DNA of 64,000 bases, from the NCBI RefSeq assembly GCF_001870485.1, contig NZ_MDKE01000055.1:78946-142945 (forward strand), given 5' to 3'. Within the stretch, counting starts at the first letter, position 1, and the number at the start of each line of letters is the position of its first letter. Source of the DNA: Oceanisphaera psychrotolerans. Lineage in GTDB: Bacteria > Pseudomonadota > Gammaproteobacteria > Enterobacterales > Aeromonadaceae. The notes beneath the pieces were generated by a model that saw nothing but the letters and a program-made list of their open reading frames with translations, made no database searches and was not told the DNA's origin. Positions 26,129-35,307 of this stretch are shown here, piece after piece. Position numbers and translations under genes: made by a program.

Positions 26129-26184
26129 AAAAAAAGACCTTGAAAGCCGGTGGGTTTCGAAAAACCCGCCCGGTTTTCAAGGTC
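26129..26184 (-). terminator. Terminator for the gbcAB transcript
   Basis: A 22-bp imperfect stem (26136-26157 with 26163-26184, loop CGAAA) is followed on the minus strand by seven T residues (A7 at 26129-26135). It lies 186 bp beyond the gbcB stop and reads as a strong intrinsic terminator for the betaine operon. The stretch 26185-26369 between it and gbcB shows nothing else. Confidence 0.85.
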
Positions 26185-26369
26185 AAATGGGCAATAAGAC
26201 GTACTCAACTACCAGATTTACAACTAACACTATAAAAAGATAACGACCTCCAAAACCCCGTAAGCTATATGAATTATGGGTCCTGTCGTTTAAATGCCCC
26301 AGCACAATAGGGTCGATGACCATGGCTCAAAGCAGAGTGCAACCTTCCTCAAGGGGTAAAACCAACAAC

Positions 26370-27458
26370 CTAAATTTCAAGGACTACTCGCCCAATGGCT
26401 CGCGAACAACAGGCCAATACATATCCAGATTCTACGTCCGCATCGGAGATGCCACCATTATGAATCATATGCACCTCACCAGAGGTCTTTTTGATTTTAC
26501 AGCTCCCGCATACACCAAACATGCATGCTGAGGGAATGTCCACGCCCACTTCCTTCGCCACAGAAAGCAAGGTATCCGTCTGTTTGCAGGCGACATCTCT
26601 GTTCAAACTGTTGAAATGTATTTCCGCCTCAACATCATCCGCTGGAATAACATCATTGTGATCCGGTGTGTCTTCTTCCGTATGAATAGGAGCACCGAAG
26701 CTTTCCTCGTGATAATGCGACATGTCAAATTCTTCGGCGTGAAGAATATCACGCACACTTTGCATGAAACCTTCGGATCCACAACAAAAGACTTCTCTCT
26801 CGGCGAAATCAGGTGATATCAGCTCCAGCATAATCTGGTTAAAGCGACCCTGAAATCCGGTCCAGACATCATAGCGATCTGTCTCTTTCACGATCCAGCT
26901 TACCTTGATATCAGGATCCCGTTTCGACATATGCTCAATTTCATCACGGAAAAGTATTTCCGATGGTCTCGCCGCACAATGAATAAACGTAATATCCGTA
27001 TGTACACTGTAATCATAAAGCCAGCGCAGCATGGAAATCATTGGCGTGATTCCCGAACCTGCCGAGATAAACAAGTACTTTTTAGCGGGCAGGTTCCGGC
27101 ACGAAAAAATACCCGAGGGCCCGTATGCCTTTACGGTATCGCCCAGTTTTAGATTATCCAACAGCCAGGCACTGCCTCCCTGCCCATCCTCTTTACGCTT
27201 TACGGTAATACCAATAGATAGCGGTCTGGAAGGGGTAGTCGAAAGCGTATAGGATCGGTGCAGGATACCTTTTTCAGTTGGTACTTCGATGGTAATGAAC
27301 TGTCCAGGCTCATAGTTGAACAGTTGTTCATCATCAACTTTGAAGAAGAAGGTTTTAGCATTTTGAGTTTCCGGCATCACCATGACGCACTCTAATCTCT
27401 GCTCATCATTCCAGTAGTATGGAGCATCTTTAAGTTTAGCCAAACCCGATGAACTCAT
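26370..27458 (-). CDS. gbcB: Glycine betaine monooxygenase reductase subunit GbcB
   Basis: From ATG 27458 (GGAGG 9 nt upstream) the product has 362 residues. It has an FAD-binding ferredoxin-reductase barrel (HRSYTLSTTPSRPLSIGITV), an NAD-binding domain (LFISAGSGITPMISMLRWL, EVFCCGSEGFM) and a C-terminal plant-type [2Fe-2S] domain (CMFGVCGSCKIKK, with a last Cys in LACCSR). The reductase passes electrons from NAD(P)H to the Rieske oxygenase GbcA. It is the partner gene immediately downstream of gbcA (96 bp). A generic oxygenase reductase is the only alternative; the context supports GbcB. Confidence 0.9.
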   Translation of the reverse strand: MSSSGLAKLKDAPYYWNDEQRLECVMVMPETQNAKTFFFKVDDEQLFNYEPGQFITIEVPTEKGILHRSYTLSTTPSRPLSIGITVKRKEDGQGGSAWLLDNLKLGDTVKAYGPSGIFSCRNLPAKKYLFISAGSGITPMISMLRWLYDYSVHTDITFIHCAARPSEILFRDEIEHMSKRDPDIKVSWIVKETDRYDVWTGFQGRFNQIMLELISPDFAEREVFCCGSEGFMQSVRDILHAEEFDMSHYHEESFGAPIHTEEDTPDHNDVIPADDVEAEIHFNSLNRDVACKQTDTLLSVAKEVGVDIPSACMFGVCGSCKIKKTSGEVHMIHNGGISDADVESGYVLACCSRAIGRVVLEI

Positions 27459-27554
27459 AACATTAAACCTCCATAATAAAACCAAAAACAGAACCAACTC
27501 CCACACGTAAAAACCTGCCGAAAATAGTGCCTGCCGGCAGGTTTTCAACAGTGG

Positions 27555-28766
27555 TTAGATGATTTTTTTAATCATCATATCCGTATACCAATCAATAAAA
27601 GCTTTAACCCCAAACTCTGCTGTTGGCGAATAGGGCCCTGGCTGATAGCCACGGGTGTTGATGCCTAACTGGTTACGCTCAACAAAACTCCGATCTTCAT
27701 CGTTCGTTTCGCGCCAGACCTTGGTCAAATTGTCTACGTCGTAGTCCACACCTTCTACCGCGTCTTTTGGCACCATCCACTTGCAGGTCAATTGGGTTTC
27801 CTGCGGGCTTATCGGCAACACCCGGAAGGAAATGCAGTGATCTGCCTGATAATGAAGCCAGACATTTGGCAAATGAAGGTTGCGCAAGGTACCGACATCA
27901 ATATCCGGCAGAGTCCCCAGGCGATGGTTCTTCACCGCCGGCTGACCATCCATGGTCATGGAAACCGTACCTTTAAGCAGGGGCATGCGGGCAATGCGCC
28001 AACCGTTCTTGTTCACCGCCCGATAGGGCAAATCTTTCTGCTCCCACTCAGAAAAAGCATTTTCCATATGGGCTTTAGCTTCTGGTGTTGTAACCGGGTC
28101 GTTCGGATCATCGCTCTCGGGCAGACTGCGTAACAGTGAGGGGTGCCCAGCCTGGCAGTGATAACACTCGCGATTATTTTCCCAAACCAGCTTCCAGTTA
28201 CCCTGCTCTACCATCGAGATTTCTGCCGCCACCTTCAGGTCTTCCATGCCATGCGGCGCAATATATGGCTCTATCGTTTTCGCGTATTCATTGAAATCCG
28301 GCGGATTGTCACTGAGGCAGACGTAAATGGTGCCACCCGCCACCTCAACGTTGACTTTATTCAGTGGGAAATCGGCCTTATCAAAGTCATTGCCCATTTC
28401 GCGAGCAAAAATAAGCTGACCATCAAGTTCATAGGTCCATTGGTGATAGGGACATACAATTTTTGGAGCGCTACCACTGGCCTTGGTACAAAGTACCGAA
28501 CCACGATGTCGACACGTATTGAAGAATGCACTGATGCCCCCTTCCTTATTACGCACTATCAACAGTGAGTCTTTACCAACATTGACGGTAACGTAATCTC
28601 CCACCTTGGGTACTTCACATACATGCCCAATGGCCAGCCAGTTTTGAGCAAAGATAAGCTCCATTTCCAGCTCAAACAACTCGGGGTCGGTATAAAACTG
28701 TTGAGGCAGGCTATAACCTGGCTTTTGCGATTTGAGACTTTCCAAGATAGACGCTGAAAACTTCAT
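27555..28766 (-). CDS. gbcA: Glycine betaine monooxygenase oxygenase subunit GbcA (Rieske)
   Basis: The 403-residue protein has a Rieske [2Fe-2S] centre at Cys85/His87 and Cys105/His108 (CRHRGS, CPYHQW). Its mononuclear iron site includes His203 and His208 in ENNRECYHCQAGHPSL. It matches the GbcA pattern, which demethylates glycine betaine to dimethylglycine and releases formaldehyde. The start at 28766 has GGAGG 5 nt upstream. Carnitine and stachydrine oxygenases are related, but the linked ProXVW, DMGDH and ETF genes support glycine betaine. The leader region contains overlapping hairpins. Confidence 0.92.
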   Translation of the reverse strand: MKFSASILESLKSQKPGYSLPQQFYTDPELFELEMELIFAQNWLAIGHVCEVPKVGDYVTVNVGKDSLLIVRNKEGGISAFFNTCRHRGSVLCTKASGSAPKIVCPYHQWTYELDGQLIFAREMGNDFDKADFPLNKVNVEVAGGTIYVCLSDNPPDFNEYAKTIEPYIAPHGMEDLKVAAEISMVEQGNWKLVWENNRECYHCQAGHPSLLRSLPESDDPNDPVTTPEAKAHMENAFSEWEQKDLPYRAVNKNGWRIARMPLLKGTVSMTMDGQPAVKNHRLGTLPDIDVGTLRNLHLPNVWLHYQADHCISFRVLPISPQETQLTCKWMVPKDAVEGVDYDVDNLTKVWRETNDEDRSFVERNQLGINTRGYQPGPYSPTAEFGVKAFIDWYTDMMIKKII

Positions 28767-28804
28767 ATTGCCTCCGTTGCTAATTCATATTCAGCCGAAA
28801 GTAC

Positions 28805-28864
28805 ATCAGGCATAAAGCAATGTGCCTGATTTCGTGACCTCACTGATGAAGTCACGAAATCAGG
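28805..28864 (-). promoter_or_regulatory. Two mutually exclusive hairpins upstream of gbcA
   Basis: CCTGATTTCGTGAC (28825-28838) pairs perfectly with GTCACGAAATCAGG (28851-28864), a 14-bp stem. ATCAGGCA (28805-28812) pairs with TGCCTGAT (28823-28830). Both hairpins need 28825-28830, so only one can form in RNA. They lie 39-98 bp before the gbcA start. This could be a switch in the leader, or simply an operator palindrome on DNA. No known riboswitch class is recognised. Confidence 0.45.
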
Positions 28865-28884
28865 TATATGGCTATAGATTAATT

Positions 28885-28909
28885 CGGTGGCAAATGGGCT
28901 CTGCCACCG
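28885..28909 (-). terminator. Hairpin after proW
   Basis: CGGTGGCA (28885-28892) pairs with TGCCACCG (28902-28909) 14 bp beyond the proW stop. On the minus strand it is followed by AATTAATC rather than a T run, so it is a weak terminator or an mRNA 3'-end stabiliser. A similar GGTTAA...CCACCG hairpin follows the DMGDH gene at 37953-38004. Confidence 0.45.
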
Positions 28910-28923
28910 GGTTAATCACCTTA

Positions 28924-30441
28924 CTAATCTTCGCGTTTGAATCGCCCCTGCACGATCCTGTCGATAATCATGGCGCAAAGCAGGATGGCTATACCGGCCA
29001 GCAGTCCCTGCCCTTTCGCTGCGTACTGCAGCGCTTGCAGTACATCCGTACCCAGCCCTTCAGCACCGATCAAGGAGGCGATAACCACCATCGACAGACA
29101 CATCAGGATGGTCTGGTTTACGCCGGTCATGATGCTGGGCAACGCCAGGGGGATTTCCACATCCATCAGCAGCTTGCGCCGGGTACAACCGAAAGCCAGC
29201 GCCCCTTCCACTATCGTGGCTGGGACTTGCTTGATACCCAATGCCGTCAGGCGCACGACCGGGGGCATGCCGAAAATGAGTGTGGCCAGGATGCCCGGCG
29301 GCTTGCCAGTACCAAAGAAGGCGATGATCGGAATCAGATAGACAAAGGCCGGCATGGTCTGCATAAAGTCCAGCACCGGTCGAGCAACCGCGTAGGTAGA
29401 GCGACTCTTCGCGCAAAGGATCCCCAGCGGTACGCCAATCACCACACACAGGGTGGCCGCCGCTCCCAGCAGAGCAACCGTTGCCATGCTTTTCTCCCAG
29501 TACCCCAGAAACGCGAGGTAAGACAGGGCAGCAAGGGTGAAGATCGCCGTCCTCGGACCGGCCAAACGCCAGGCCATGACCAGTATCACCATCGCCGTCA
29601 CCGGCCAGGGCGTATCGACCAGCAACACTTCCAGACTGTCGAGCAGTACGCGTATGGCGCTGGTGATACCATCAAAAAAACCGGCTCCCTTCACGGCGAT
29701 GGTGTCAAAGCCGGCATTCAGCCAGGTAGCGATTCCGTTAAACAGCGATTTGTCGGTGGGAAACTCGGTAAGCCAGGCTACCGGTTTGGCCACGGTAAAG
29801 CGGTACAGCGTCAGCGGGGCCATCACGGCCAGCATCACGGCGCCCAGAAGCAGGTTCTTCTGATTGAAACCGCTTGTTTCACTTCTCCCACCACGCCAGC
29901 GGCAGTACTTCATTTCATAAACAATGTTCGCCATGAAGCCCTGAATCAGCACAATGACCACCAAGGCCAGCGCGCCCCAGAATATCAACTGGTTCGCTCC
30001 GGCAACTGCCGCATCGGCAGCAACCAGGGCTTGTTCTGCGGCCCGCTGCAGGTTGTCGGCGTTACGCTGCAACGCCTCGGCACTCGGAGCCCCGGACTCC
30101 AGGGCAGCCTGGGCCTTGGCGGCCATCTCCTGCGATTTACCGCTCAGGCGATCCGCCCGAGCCAGATTGTCAGCCCCCAGTTCACCCCACAATCCCCGGC
30201 TCAACAGCACCAGCGCAAACAGGGTGGCAACGGTGCTCAACCAAAAGAAACCCCATATGTTGCGTGCCGAGGCCCAGAGCGGCCCCAGCAGCGCAGCGTG
30301 GGGATTAAAGGAGAAGGTGAGGCGGGTACTGGACTGGATTTTATCGAATTGCTTGCTGTAATACTCACCCTGCCGCCCGGTAAAACGATGAACGGACATG
30401 GGCTGCTCAGACTGCACCGTGGCTTTGCTGATAGCGTTCAT
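28924..30441 (-). CDS. proW: Glycine betaine ABC transporter permease ProW
   Basis: The start is ATG 30441, 1 bp after the proV stop; the open frame upstream overlaps proV and is not used. The 505-residue product is longer than E. coli ProW (354). An N-terminal helix is followed by a charged, Ala-rich periplasmic stretch (about residues 85-150, LSGKSQEMAAKAQAALESG) that looks helical. Multiple membrane helices and the permease domain come next, with the EAA-type loop EGALAFGCTRRKLLMDVEIP. The C-terminus carries GLGTDVLQALQYAAKGQGLLAG, typical of ProW/OpuAB. It forms the channel with ProV. The long extra N-terminal region is unusual. Confidence 0.9.
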   Translation of the reverse strand: MNAISKATVQSEQPMSVHRFTGRQGEYYSKQFDKIQSSTRLTFSFNPHAALLGPLWASARNIWGFFWLSTVATLFALVLLSRGLWGELGADNLARADRLSGKSQEMAAKAQAALESGAPSAEALQRNADNLQRAAEQALVAADAAVAGANQLIFWGALALVVIVLIQGFMANIVYEMKYCRWRGGRSETSGFNQKNLLLGAVMLAVMAPLTLYRFTVAKPVAWLTEFPTDKSLFNGIATWLNAGFDTIAVKGAGFFDGITSAIRVLLDSLEVLLVDTPWPVTAMVILVMAWRLAGPRTAIFTLAALSYLAFLGYWEKSMATVALLGAAATLCVVIGVPLGILCAKSRSTYAVARPVLDFMQTMPAFVYLIPIIAFFGTGKPPGILATLIFGMPPVVRLTALGIKQVPATIVEGALAFGCTRRKLLMDVEIPLALPSIMTGVNQTILMCLSMVVIASLIGAEGLGTDVLQALQYAAKGQGLLAGIAILLCAMIIDRIVQGRFKRED

Positions 30442-30442
30442 A

Positions 30443-31489
30443 TTACTCTTTCCCCTTGATTCCCTGCAGCAGGATATTTTTGCTGACGATGCCGATATCC
30501 GCTCCTGTTGCATCCGTGATAATAATCGGCAGCTCTGAGGTGATGGCAATATCGATCAGTTGATTGAGATTGGTATTTTCATCCACCCGTGGAGCATCGG
30601 CCAGATTGACGCCGGCAGGTACCGTTTCACTGTTTATTTCCCGCATGATGGAGTGGGCACACACCAGCTTGAGGTTGGAGATATCCTTGACGAAGTCAGC
30701 CACATAATCGTCTGCCGGTTGCATGACGATTTCCTCTGGTGTACCGACCTGAATAAGGTGTCCATCCTTCATGATCGCGATGCGATCGCCGATGCGGATC
30801 GCTTCATCAAGGTCATGGGTAATAAAGATGGTGGTTTTCTGGAGTGTCTTGGTCAGGGTGACAAACTGGTCCTGCAATTCCCGTCGGATCAGGGGATCAA
30901 GTGCACTGAAGGGCTCGTCCATCAGCAGCACTTCGGGATCACTGGCCAACGCCCGGGCCAGGCCGACGCGTTGCTGCATGCCACCCGACAGTTCGCTGGG
31001 CAATCTGTCTTCGTAGCCACTCAGGTTGACCAGTGACAAGGCATGCAATGAGGTTTCCCAGCGCCTGGCCTTGGGAAGGCCCTGCACCTCCAGCGGAAAG
31101 GCAACGTTATCCAGCACCGTTCGATGCGGAAGCAACGCCATATGCTGGAACACCATGCCAATATGCCTGGCGCGAACATCCCGCAGCTCATTGTGAGACA
31201 ACGCCGACATATCCCGGCCAAGCACCTTGATGTTACCCGCAGAGGGTTCGATAAGACGATTAAGGTGCCGAATCAGCGTAGATTTTCCACTGCCGGACAG
31301 GCCCATGATGCAAAAGATTTCGCCGCGAGGCACCGTAAAAGAAACATCGGCGATCCCTACCACACAAGAAAATCGCTGCAGAACGGCAGCCTTGTCCAGC
31401 CCCTCCTCAACGACAGCCTTCATCGCCTGTTCGGAGTTACCGCCAAAAATTTTCCACACGTTTTCTAGCTGAATGACATCCTCGGTCAT
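30443..31489 (-). CDS. proV: Glycine betaine ABC transporter ATP-binding protein ProV
   Basis: From ATG 31489 (GAGGGAA 8 nt upstream) the product has 348 residues. The ATPase part has Walker A GLSGSGKST, the Q-loop VFQHMALLPHRTV, signature LSGGMQQRVGLARAL, Walker B VLLMDEPFSALDP and the H-loop ITHDLDEA. The N-terminal EQAMKAVVEEGLDKAAVL stretch is specific for ProV/OpuAA. The C-terminal 90 residues are a CBS-like region that in this family can sense ionic strength. It follows proX after a 146-bp gap with a strong hairpin and abuts proW. Confidence 0.95.
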   Translation of the reverse strand: MTEDVIQLENVWKIFGGNSEQAMKAVVEEGLDKAAVLQRFSCVVGIADVSFTVPRGEIFCIMGLSGSGKSTLIRHLNRLIEPSAGNIKVLGRDMSALSHNELRDVRARHIGMVFQHMALLPHRTVLDNVAFPLEVQGLPKARRWETSLHALSLVNLSGYEDRLPSELSGGMQQRVGLARALASDPEVLLMDEPFSALDPLIRRELQDQFVTLTKTLQKTTIFITHDLDEAIRIGDRIAIMKDGHLIQVGTPEEIVMQPADDYVADFVKDISNLKLVCAHSIMREINSETVPAGVNLADAPRVDENTNLNQLIDIAITSELPIIITDATGADIGIVSKNILLQGIKGKE

Positions 31490-31538
31490 TTTGTATTCCC
31501 TCACTACTGGTATTGTTATCGTTGCAGGCATCTGATTG

Positions 31539-31584
31539 CGCTGAGGCTCAGCGGATGGTTTCAGAGTCGGCCTCTGAAACCATC
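31539..31584 (-). promoter_or_regulatory. Hairpins between proX and proV
   Basis: A perfect 13-bp stem (GATGGTTTCAGAG, 31554-31566, with CTCTGAAACCATC, 31572-31584, 5-nt loop) lies next to a smaller one (CGCTGA/TCAGCG, 31539-31553). There is no T run on the minus strand. Such an element after a binding-protein gene usually protects the upstream mRNA or partly stops transcription, so that more ProX than ProVW is made. Confidence 0.55.
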
Positions 31585-31635
31585 ATTCGCTTCAAAACCA
31601 GCCGCCTATCCGACGTTGGGAAACATGGAACCCAG

Positions 31636-32589
31636 TTATTGACCCAGCCAGGAGTCAACCAGGCTACTGTTTTCTTGAACCCACTCTTTGGCAACGACCT
31701 CGGGATCTTTCTTCTCGACCACTACGTGATGACTCAACTGGCCGACCTGGTCAGCATTAAGTTTGAAGTGTTTCAGTAACATCGCAGCTTCGGGCTGATC
31801 CTTTTCCAGCGACCTGGCGTAATGCACATACAGGTAGGCCTTGTCCCAGGCACTGTCGGCATTGGATTTGGCCAGCCAGTCAGGATCATCGGTGGGTTGC
31901 ACTACCTTCCAGGTGTCCACATTGTGTTTCGGCTCTTTGAGCATCACCAGGTCATAGACACTAAACACATGGTGTGGTGTGTAGCAGAAAAACGCATAGG
32001 GCTTGCCCGCTTTCTCCGCGGCATCCAGCGCCGCCCAATTGAGCGGCATATCCATGACGACCTGTTTCATGGTTTGGTCATAACCGTAGCTTTTGGCCCG
32101 GATCTGCTCTACCGCCGTCGAGGCCGCGCCAGGTTCACCGATCCACATCTCGCCCTCGCCATCACCATCGGTGTCGAAAAGTACCGATTTACTCGGGTCG
32201 GTCAGGTCGTAAATCGAGGTGATGTTATGTTTTTCCGAGGTCGCCTTGGTAACGCAGATTCCCTGTGAAGCTTCGACACCGTTAGGGTTTTGAGCCACGG
32301 TACCCTTGGTCTTGACATACTTGTCATGCAGGTTGCTCTGATTGGGCAGCCAGACTTCCGGGTGTACATGCATGGATCCCCGGTCCATCGCTTCCCAGAT
32401 AACGGCGTTGGAGCCGCTTTGCATGGCCACCTCCAACCCAAGATTATCCTCCATCACCACCTTGATAATATGGGCCGTGGCAGCCGCCGAGGGCCAGCTC
32501 GGCACACCCACAACCACATCGGCAGCCTGCGCCAGGCCGCCGGTTAAAGAGAATGCTACTGTCGCGCCCAATACCTTTACTGATTTCAT
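31636..32589 (-). CDS. proX: Glycine betaine-binding periplasmic protein ProX-like
   Basis: The 317-residue protein has a signal peptide with cleavage after GGLAQA. The mature part is an OpuAC-type binding protein: VVVGVPSWPSAAATAHIIKV near the start, SGSNAVIWEAMDRGSMHVHPEVW, and a Trp/Tyr-rich ligand region (MPLNWAALDAAEKAGKPYAF, CYTPHHVF). Aromatic residues in such proteins cage the trimethylammonium group. It is the first gene of the proXVW set and starts 52 bp after the ETF-QO stop, so it is probably still on the same transcript. Other trimethylammonium compounds (choline, carnitine, DMSP) are possible ligands. Confidence 0.88.
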   Translation of the reverse strand: MKSVKVLGATVAFSLTGGLAQAADVVVGVPSWPSAAATAHIIKVVMEDNLGLEVAMQSGSNAVIWEAMDRGSMHVHPEVWLPNQSNLHDKYVKTKGTVAQNPNGVEASQGICVTKATSEKHNITSIYDLTDPSKSVLFDTDGDGEGEMWIGEPGAASTAVEQIRAKSYGYDQTMKQVVMDMPLNWAALDAAEKAGKPYAFFCYTPHHVFSVYDLVMLKEPKHNVDTWKVVQPTDDPDWLAKSNADSAWDKAYLYVHYARSLEKDQPEAAMLLKHFKLNADQVGQLSHHVVVEKKDPEVVAKEWVQENSSLVDSWLGQ

Positions 32590-32641
32590 ATATCTTTCCT
32601 TGTAAATGTTGGATTGACGATATTCATGCAGTTATCAAGAC

Positions 32642-34324
32642 CTACATATTCGGGTAAACCGGGCCACCGCCCCCTTCGGGCACGACCCAGGTGATATTCT
32701 GCGACGGATCCTTGATGTCACAGGTTTTGCAATGCACGCAGTTTTGCGCGTTGATCTGAAAACGCGGACCGCTGGACTCCTCCACGATTTCATACACGCC
32801 GGCCGGGCAGAAACGCTGCGCTGGCTCGGCCCAGGTGGGCAGATTTTTGGCCAGCGGAATGCTGCCGTCCGTCAACTGCAGGTGACTGGGCTGGTCCTCT
32901 TCGTGATTGGTGTTGGACAGAAACACCGACGACAGCTTGTCGAAGCTCAGCTTGCCATCGGGCTTGGGATACTCGATGCGCGGGCTCTGATCCGCCGGAT
33001 TCAGCTGGGCATAATCGGCACGGGTATCGTGCAGCGTCACCGGGATCTTGCCACCAAACAGGTTTTGATCGATGACGTTGAAGGCACCGCCGAGCCAGGT
33101 ACCGAACTTGTGCATCGCCGGACCGAAGTTGCGGCTGCGGAACAGGTCGTCGTAGAGCCAGGAGTCCTTGAATTTTTCGGTAAAGGACACCAGATCCTTG
33201 CCACCCTCGTCGCCAGCGGCGAGCGCCTCGAACACCGCTTCGGCCGCCAGCATGCCGGACTTCATGGAGGTATGGGTGCCCTTGATCTTGGAGAAGTTCA
33301 GGGTGCCGGCATCACAGCCCAGCAACAGCGCACCCGGCATGGTCATTTTTGGCAGCGAGTTGAAACCGCCCTTGGCGATGGCCCGGGCGCCGTAAGACAC
33401 CCGCTTGCCGCCTTCGAGATACTGCGCAAACAGCGGGTGATGCTTCATGCGCTGGAATTCGTCGAACGGGCTCAGCCAGGGGTTGGAGTAATTGAGGTCG
33501 ATGATCAGCCCAACCACCACCTGATTGTTGTCACCGTGGTAGAGGAAGAAACCGCCGTTGGTACCGGCGTGATCCTTGCCACACAGCGGCCAGCCGGCGC
33601 CATGTACCACCAGACCCGGCTGGTGTTTGGCGGGGTCGATGTCCCACAATTCCTTGATGCCGATGCCGTAGTGCTGCGGATCGGCGTCCTTGTCGAGCGC
33701 GAACTGCTTGATCAGTTGCTTGCCCAGGTGTCCGCGACAACCTTCGGTAAACAGGGTGTATTTGGCGTGCAGTTCCATGCCGGGGGTGTAGTTGCCCTTG
33801 GGTTGGCCATCACGGCCCACGCCCATATCACCGGTGGCGATGCCCTTGACCGAACCGTCCTCGTGATAGAGCACCTCGGCGGCGGCGAAGCCGGGAAAAA
33901 TCTCGACACCCAGCGCCTCGGCCTGCTCGCCCAACCAGCGGCACAGGTTACCCAGGCTGGCCACGTAATTGCCGTGGTTGTGCATGGTCTTGGGCGCCAG
34001 TGCATTGGGAATGCGGCGCGCGCGCTGCTCATCCTTGAGCAGATAGATCTGATCCTCGGTCACCGCGGTCTTCAGCGGCGCACCCTGATCGGCCCAGTCA
34101 GGGAACAGCTCGTTCAAGGCTCGCGGCTCGATCACGGCACCGGAGAGGATATGAGCGCCTACTTCGGAGCCCTTCTCCACCACACAGACCGTCAGTTCCT
34201 GCTCCGCAGCCTGCGCCTGCTGCATCAGCCGGCAGGCGGCCGACAGCCCGGCAGGGCCGGCACCGACAATGACAACATCGAACTCCATTGACTCGCGTTC
34301 GACAGTACGCTCGTAATCACTCAC
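32642..34324 (-). CDS. Electron transfer flavoprotein-ubiquinone oxidoreductase
   Basis: The 560-residue product has an FAD-binding N-terminus (FDVVIVGAGPAGLSAACRLM) and the ETF-QO segments VVEKGSEVGAHILSGAVIEP, GCRGHLGKQLIKQF and GCDAGTLNFSKIKGTHTSMK. A C-terminal 4Fe-4S cluster site is present (CPAGVYE, NCVHCKTCDIKDP). It moves electrons from reduced ETF into the quinone pool at the inner face of the membrane. Its location with etfBA and DMGDH shows it serves dimethylglycine and sarcosine oxidation. A 53-bp gap separates it from folD upstream. Confidence 0.95.
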   Translation of the reverse strand: MSDYERTVERESMEFDVVIVGAGPAGLSAACRLMQQAQAAEQELTVCVVEKGSEVGAHILSGAVIEPRALNELFPDWADQGAPLKTAVTEDQIYLLKDEQRARRIPNALAPKTMHNHGNYVASLGNLCRWLGEQAEALGVEIFPGFAAAEVLYHEDGSVKGIATGDMGVGRDGQPKGNYTPGMELHAKYTLFTEGCRGHLGKQLIKQFALDKDADPQHYGIGIKELWDIDPAKHQPGLVVHGAGWPLCGKDHAGTNGGFFLYHGDNNQVVVGLIIDLNYSNPWLSPFDEFQRMKHHPLFAQYLEGGKRVSYGARAIAKGGFNSLPKMTMPGALLLGCDAGTLNFSKIKGTHTSMKSGMLAAEAVFEALAAGDEGGKDLVSFTEKFKDSWLYDDLFRSRNFGPAMHKFGTWLGGAFNVIDQNLFGGKIPVTLHDTRADYAQLNPADQSPRIEYPKPDGKLSFDKLSSVFLSNTNHEEDQPSHLQLTDGSIPLAKNLPTWAEPAQRFCPAGVYEIVEESSGPRFQINAQNCVHCKTCDIKDPSQNITWVVPEGGGGPVYPNM

Positions 34325-34377
34325 TGTAATGATCTCCCTTTTTTCTTACTGCATATCCCTGCTGAGCGTCCGAACGC

Positions 34378-35283
34378 TTAATGCGCGGTCCGCGCCTGGG
34401 CGGCACTCAGGGTGTTCCTCAACAGACAGGCGACGGTCATGGGGCCTATACCCCCCGGTACCGGGGTGACGGCACCGGCGACGGTTGAAACCGCGTCGAA
34501 ATCGACATCCCCCGTGAGCCGGGATTGTCCATCCTCCAGCGCGATACGGTTGATACCCACGTCCAGCACGATGGCGCCTGGCTTGATGTAGCTGGCATCG
34601 ATCATTTCGGCCCGGCCCACCGCCACCACCAGGATGTCGGCGCTGCGGCATTCCGCGGCCAGGTCCTGACTTCTGGAGTGCACCGTGGTCACGGTGCAAT
34701 GGGCATTGAGCAGCAGTTGCCCCATCGGCTTGCCGACGATATTGGAGCGCCCGACCACCACGGCCTTCTTACCGGACAGATCGCCCAGGCGGTCCTGCAG
34801 CAGCAGCAGACAGCCCAGCGGCGTGCAGGGCACCAGCGCCGACTGGCCTGTGCTCAGGCGCCCGACGTTCACCGGGTGGAAACCGTCCACGTCCTTGGCC
34901 GGGTCAATCGCCTCAATCACCGCTTTTTCCTCGATCTGTGCCGGCAAGGGCAGCTGCACCAGGATGCCGTCCACCTGATCATCACCGTTCAACAAGGCGA
35001 TCAGTTGCAACAACTCGTCCTGGTTGGTGTTGCCCGGCAGCAGGTGCGGGAAGGAGGTGATACCGGCATCGGCAGCCTGGCGCATCTTGGTTTTGACGTA
35101 GACCTGGCTGGCCGGGTCATCCCCCACCAGTATCACGGCCAGGCCCGGCTGACGCCCCGCCTGCGCCCGAAAGCGGGCGGAACCTTCTGCCACATCGGCA
35201 CGCAGTGCCGTGGCAAAGGCCTTGCCGTCGATACGTTCGGCAGGAGCTGCCTCCGGATAAATATTGCTTGCCTGATCAGTCAT
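34378..35283 (-). CDS. folD: Methylene-THF dehydrogenase/cyclohydrolase FolD
   Basis: At 301 residues it is a normal FolD. Catalytic segments are visible: [18 protein letters not shown] with the active Tyr and Lys, [26 protein letters not shown], the NADP-binding [17 protein letters not shown], and the C-terminal [16 protein letters not shown]. It converts 5,10-methylene-THF to 10-formyl-THF. Inside a betaine-demethylation cluster it probably handles the C1 units released by DMGDH. A housekeeping copy may exist elsewhere. It lies 24 bp after purU. Confidence 0.96.
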   Translation of the reverse strand: MTDQASNIYPEAAPAERIDGKAFATALRADVAEGSARFRAQAGRQPGLAVILVGDDPASQVYVKTKMRQAADAGITSFPHLLPGNTNQDELLQLIALLNGDDQVDGILVQLPLPAQIEEKAVIEAIDPAKDVDGFHPVNVGRLSTGQSALVPCTPLGCLLLLQDRLGDLSGKKAVVVGRSNIVGKPMGQLLLNAHCTVTTVHSRSQDLAAECRSADILVVAVGRAEMIDASYIKPGAIVLDVGINRIALEDGQSRLTGDVDFDAVSTVAGAVTPVPGGIGPMTVACLLRNTLSAAQARTAH

Positions 35284-35307
35284 CGCTGCGAGTCCTTTGC
35301 CTTTGGT

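Noticed and set aside
25797..26143. Short frames within the palindromic element after the GNAT gene
   Set aside because: They follow the hairpin arms, have no start signals and no similarity to a transposase.
26316..26531. Plus-strand 71-codon frame near the gbcB 3' end
   Set aside because: It overlaps the conserved ferredoxin domain of gbcB on the other strand and has no ribosome-binding site.
28822..30459. Long plus-strand frame opposite proW (545 codons)
   Set aside because: It is antisense to a well-conserved permease and is rich in Gln, His, Arg and Gly without any domain.
32732..34291. Plus-strand frame opposite the ETF-QO gene (519 codons)
   Set aside because: ETF-QO is conserved over its whole length; this frame has no family features.
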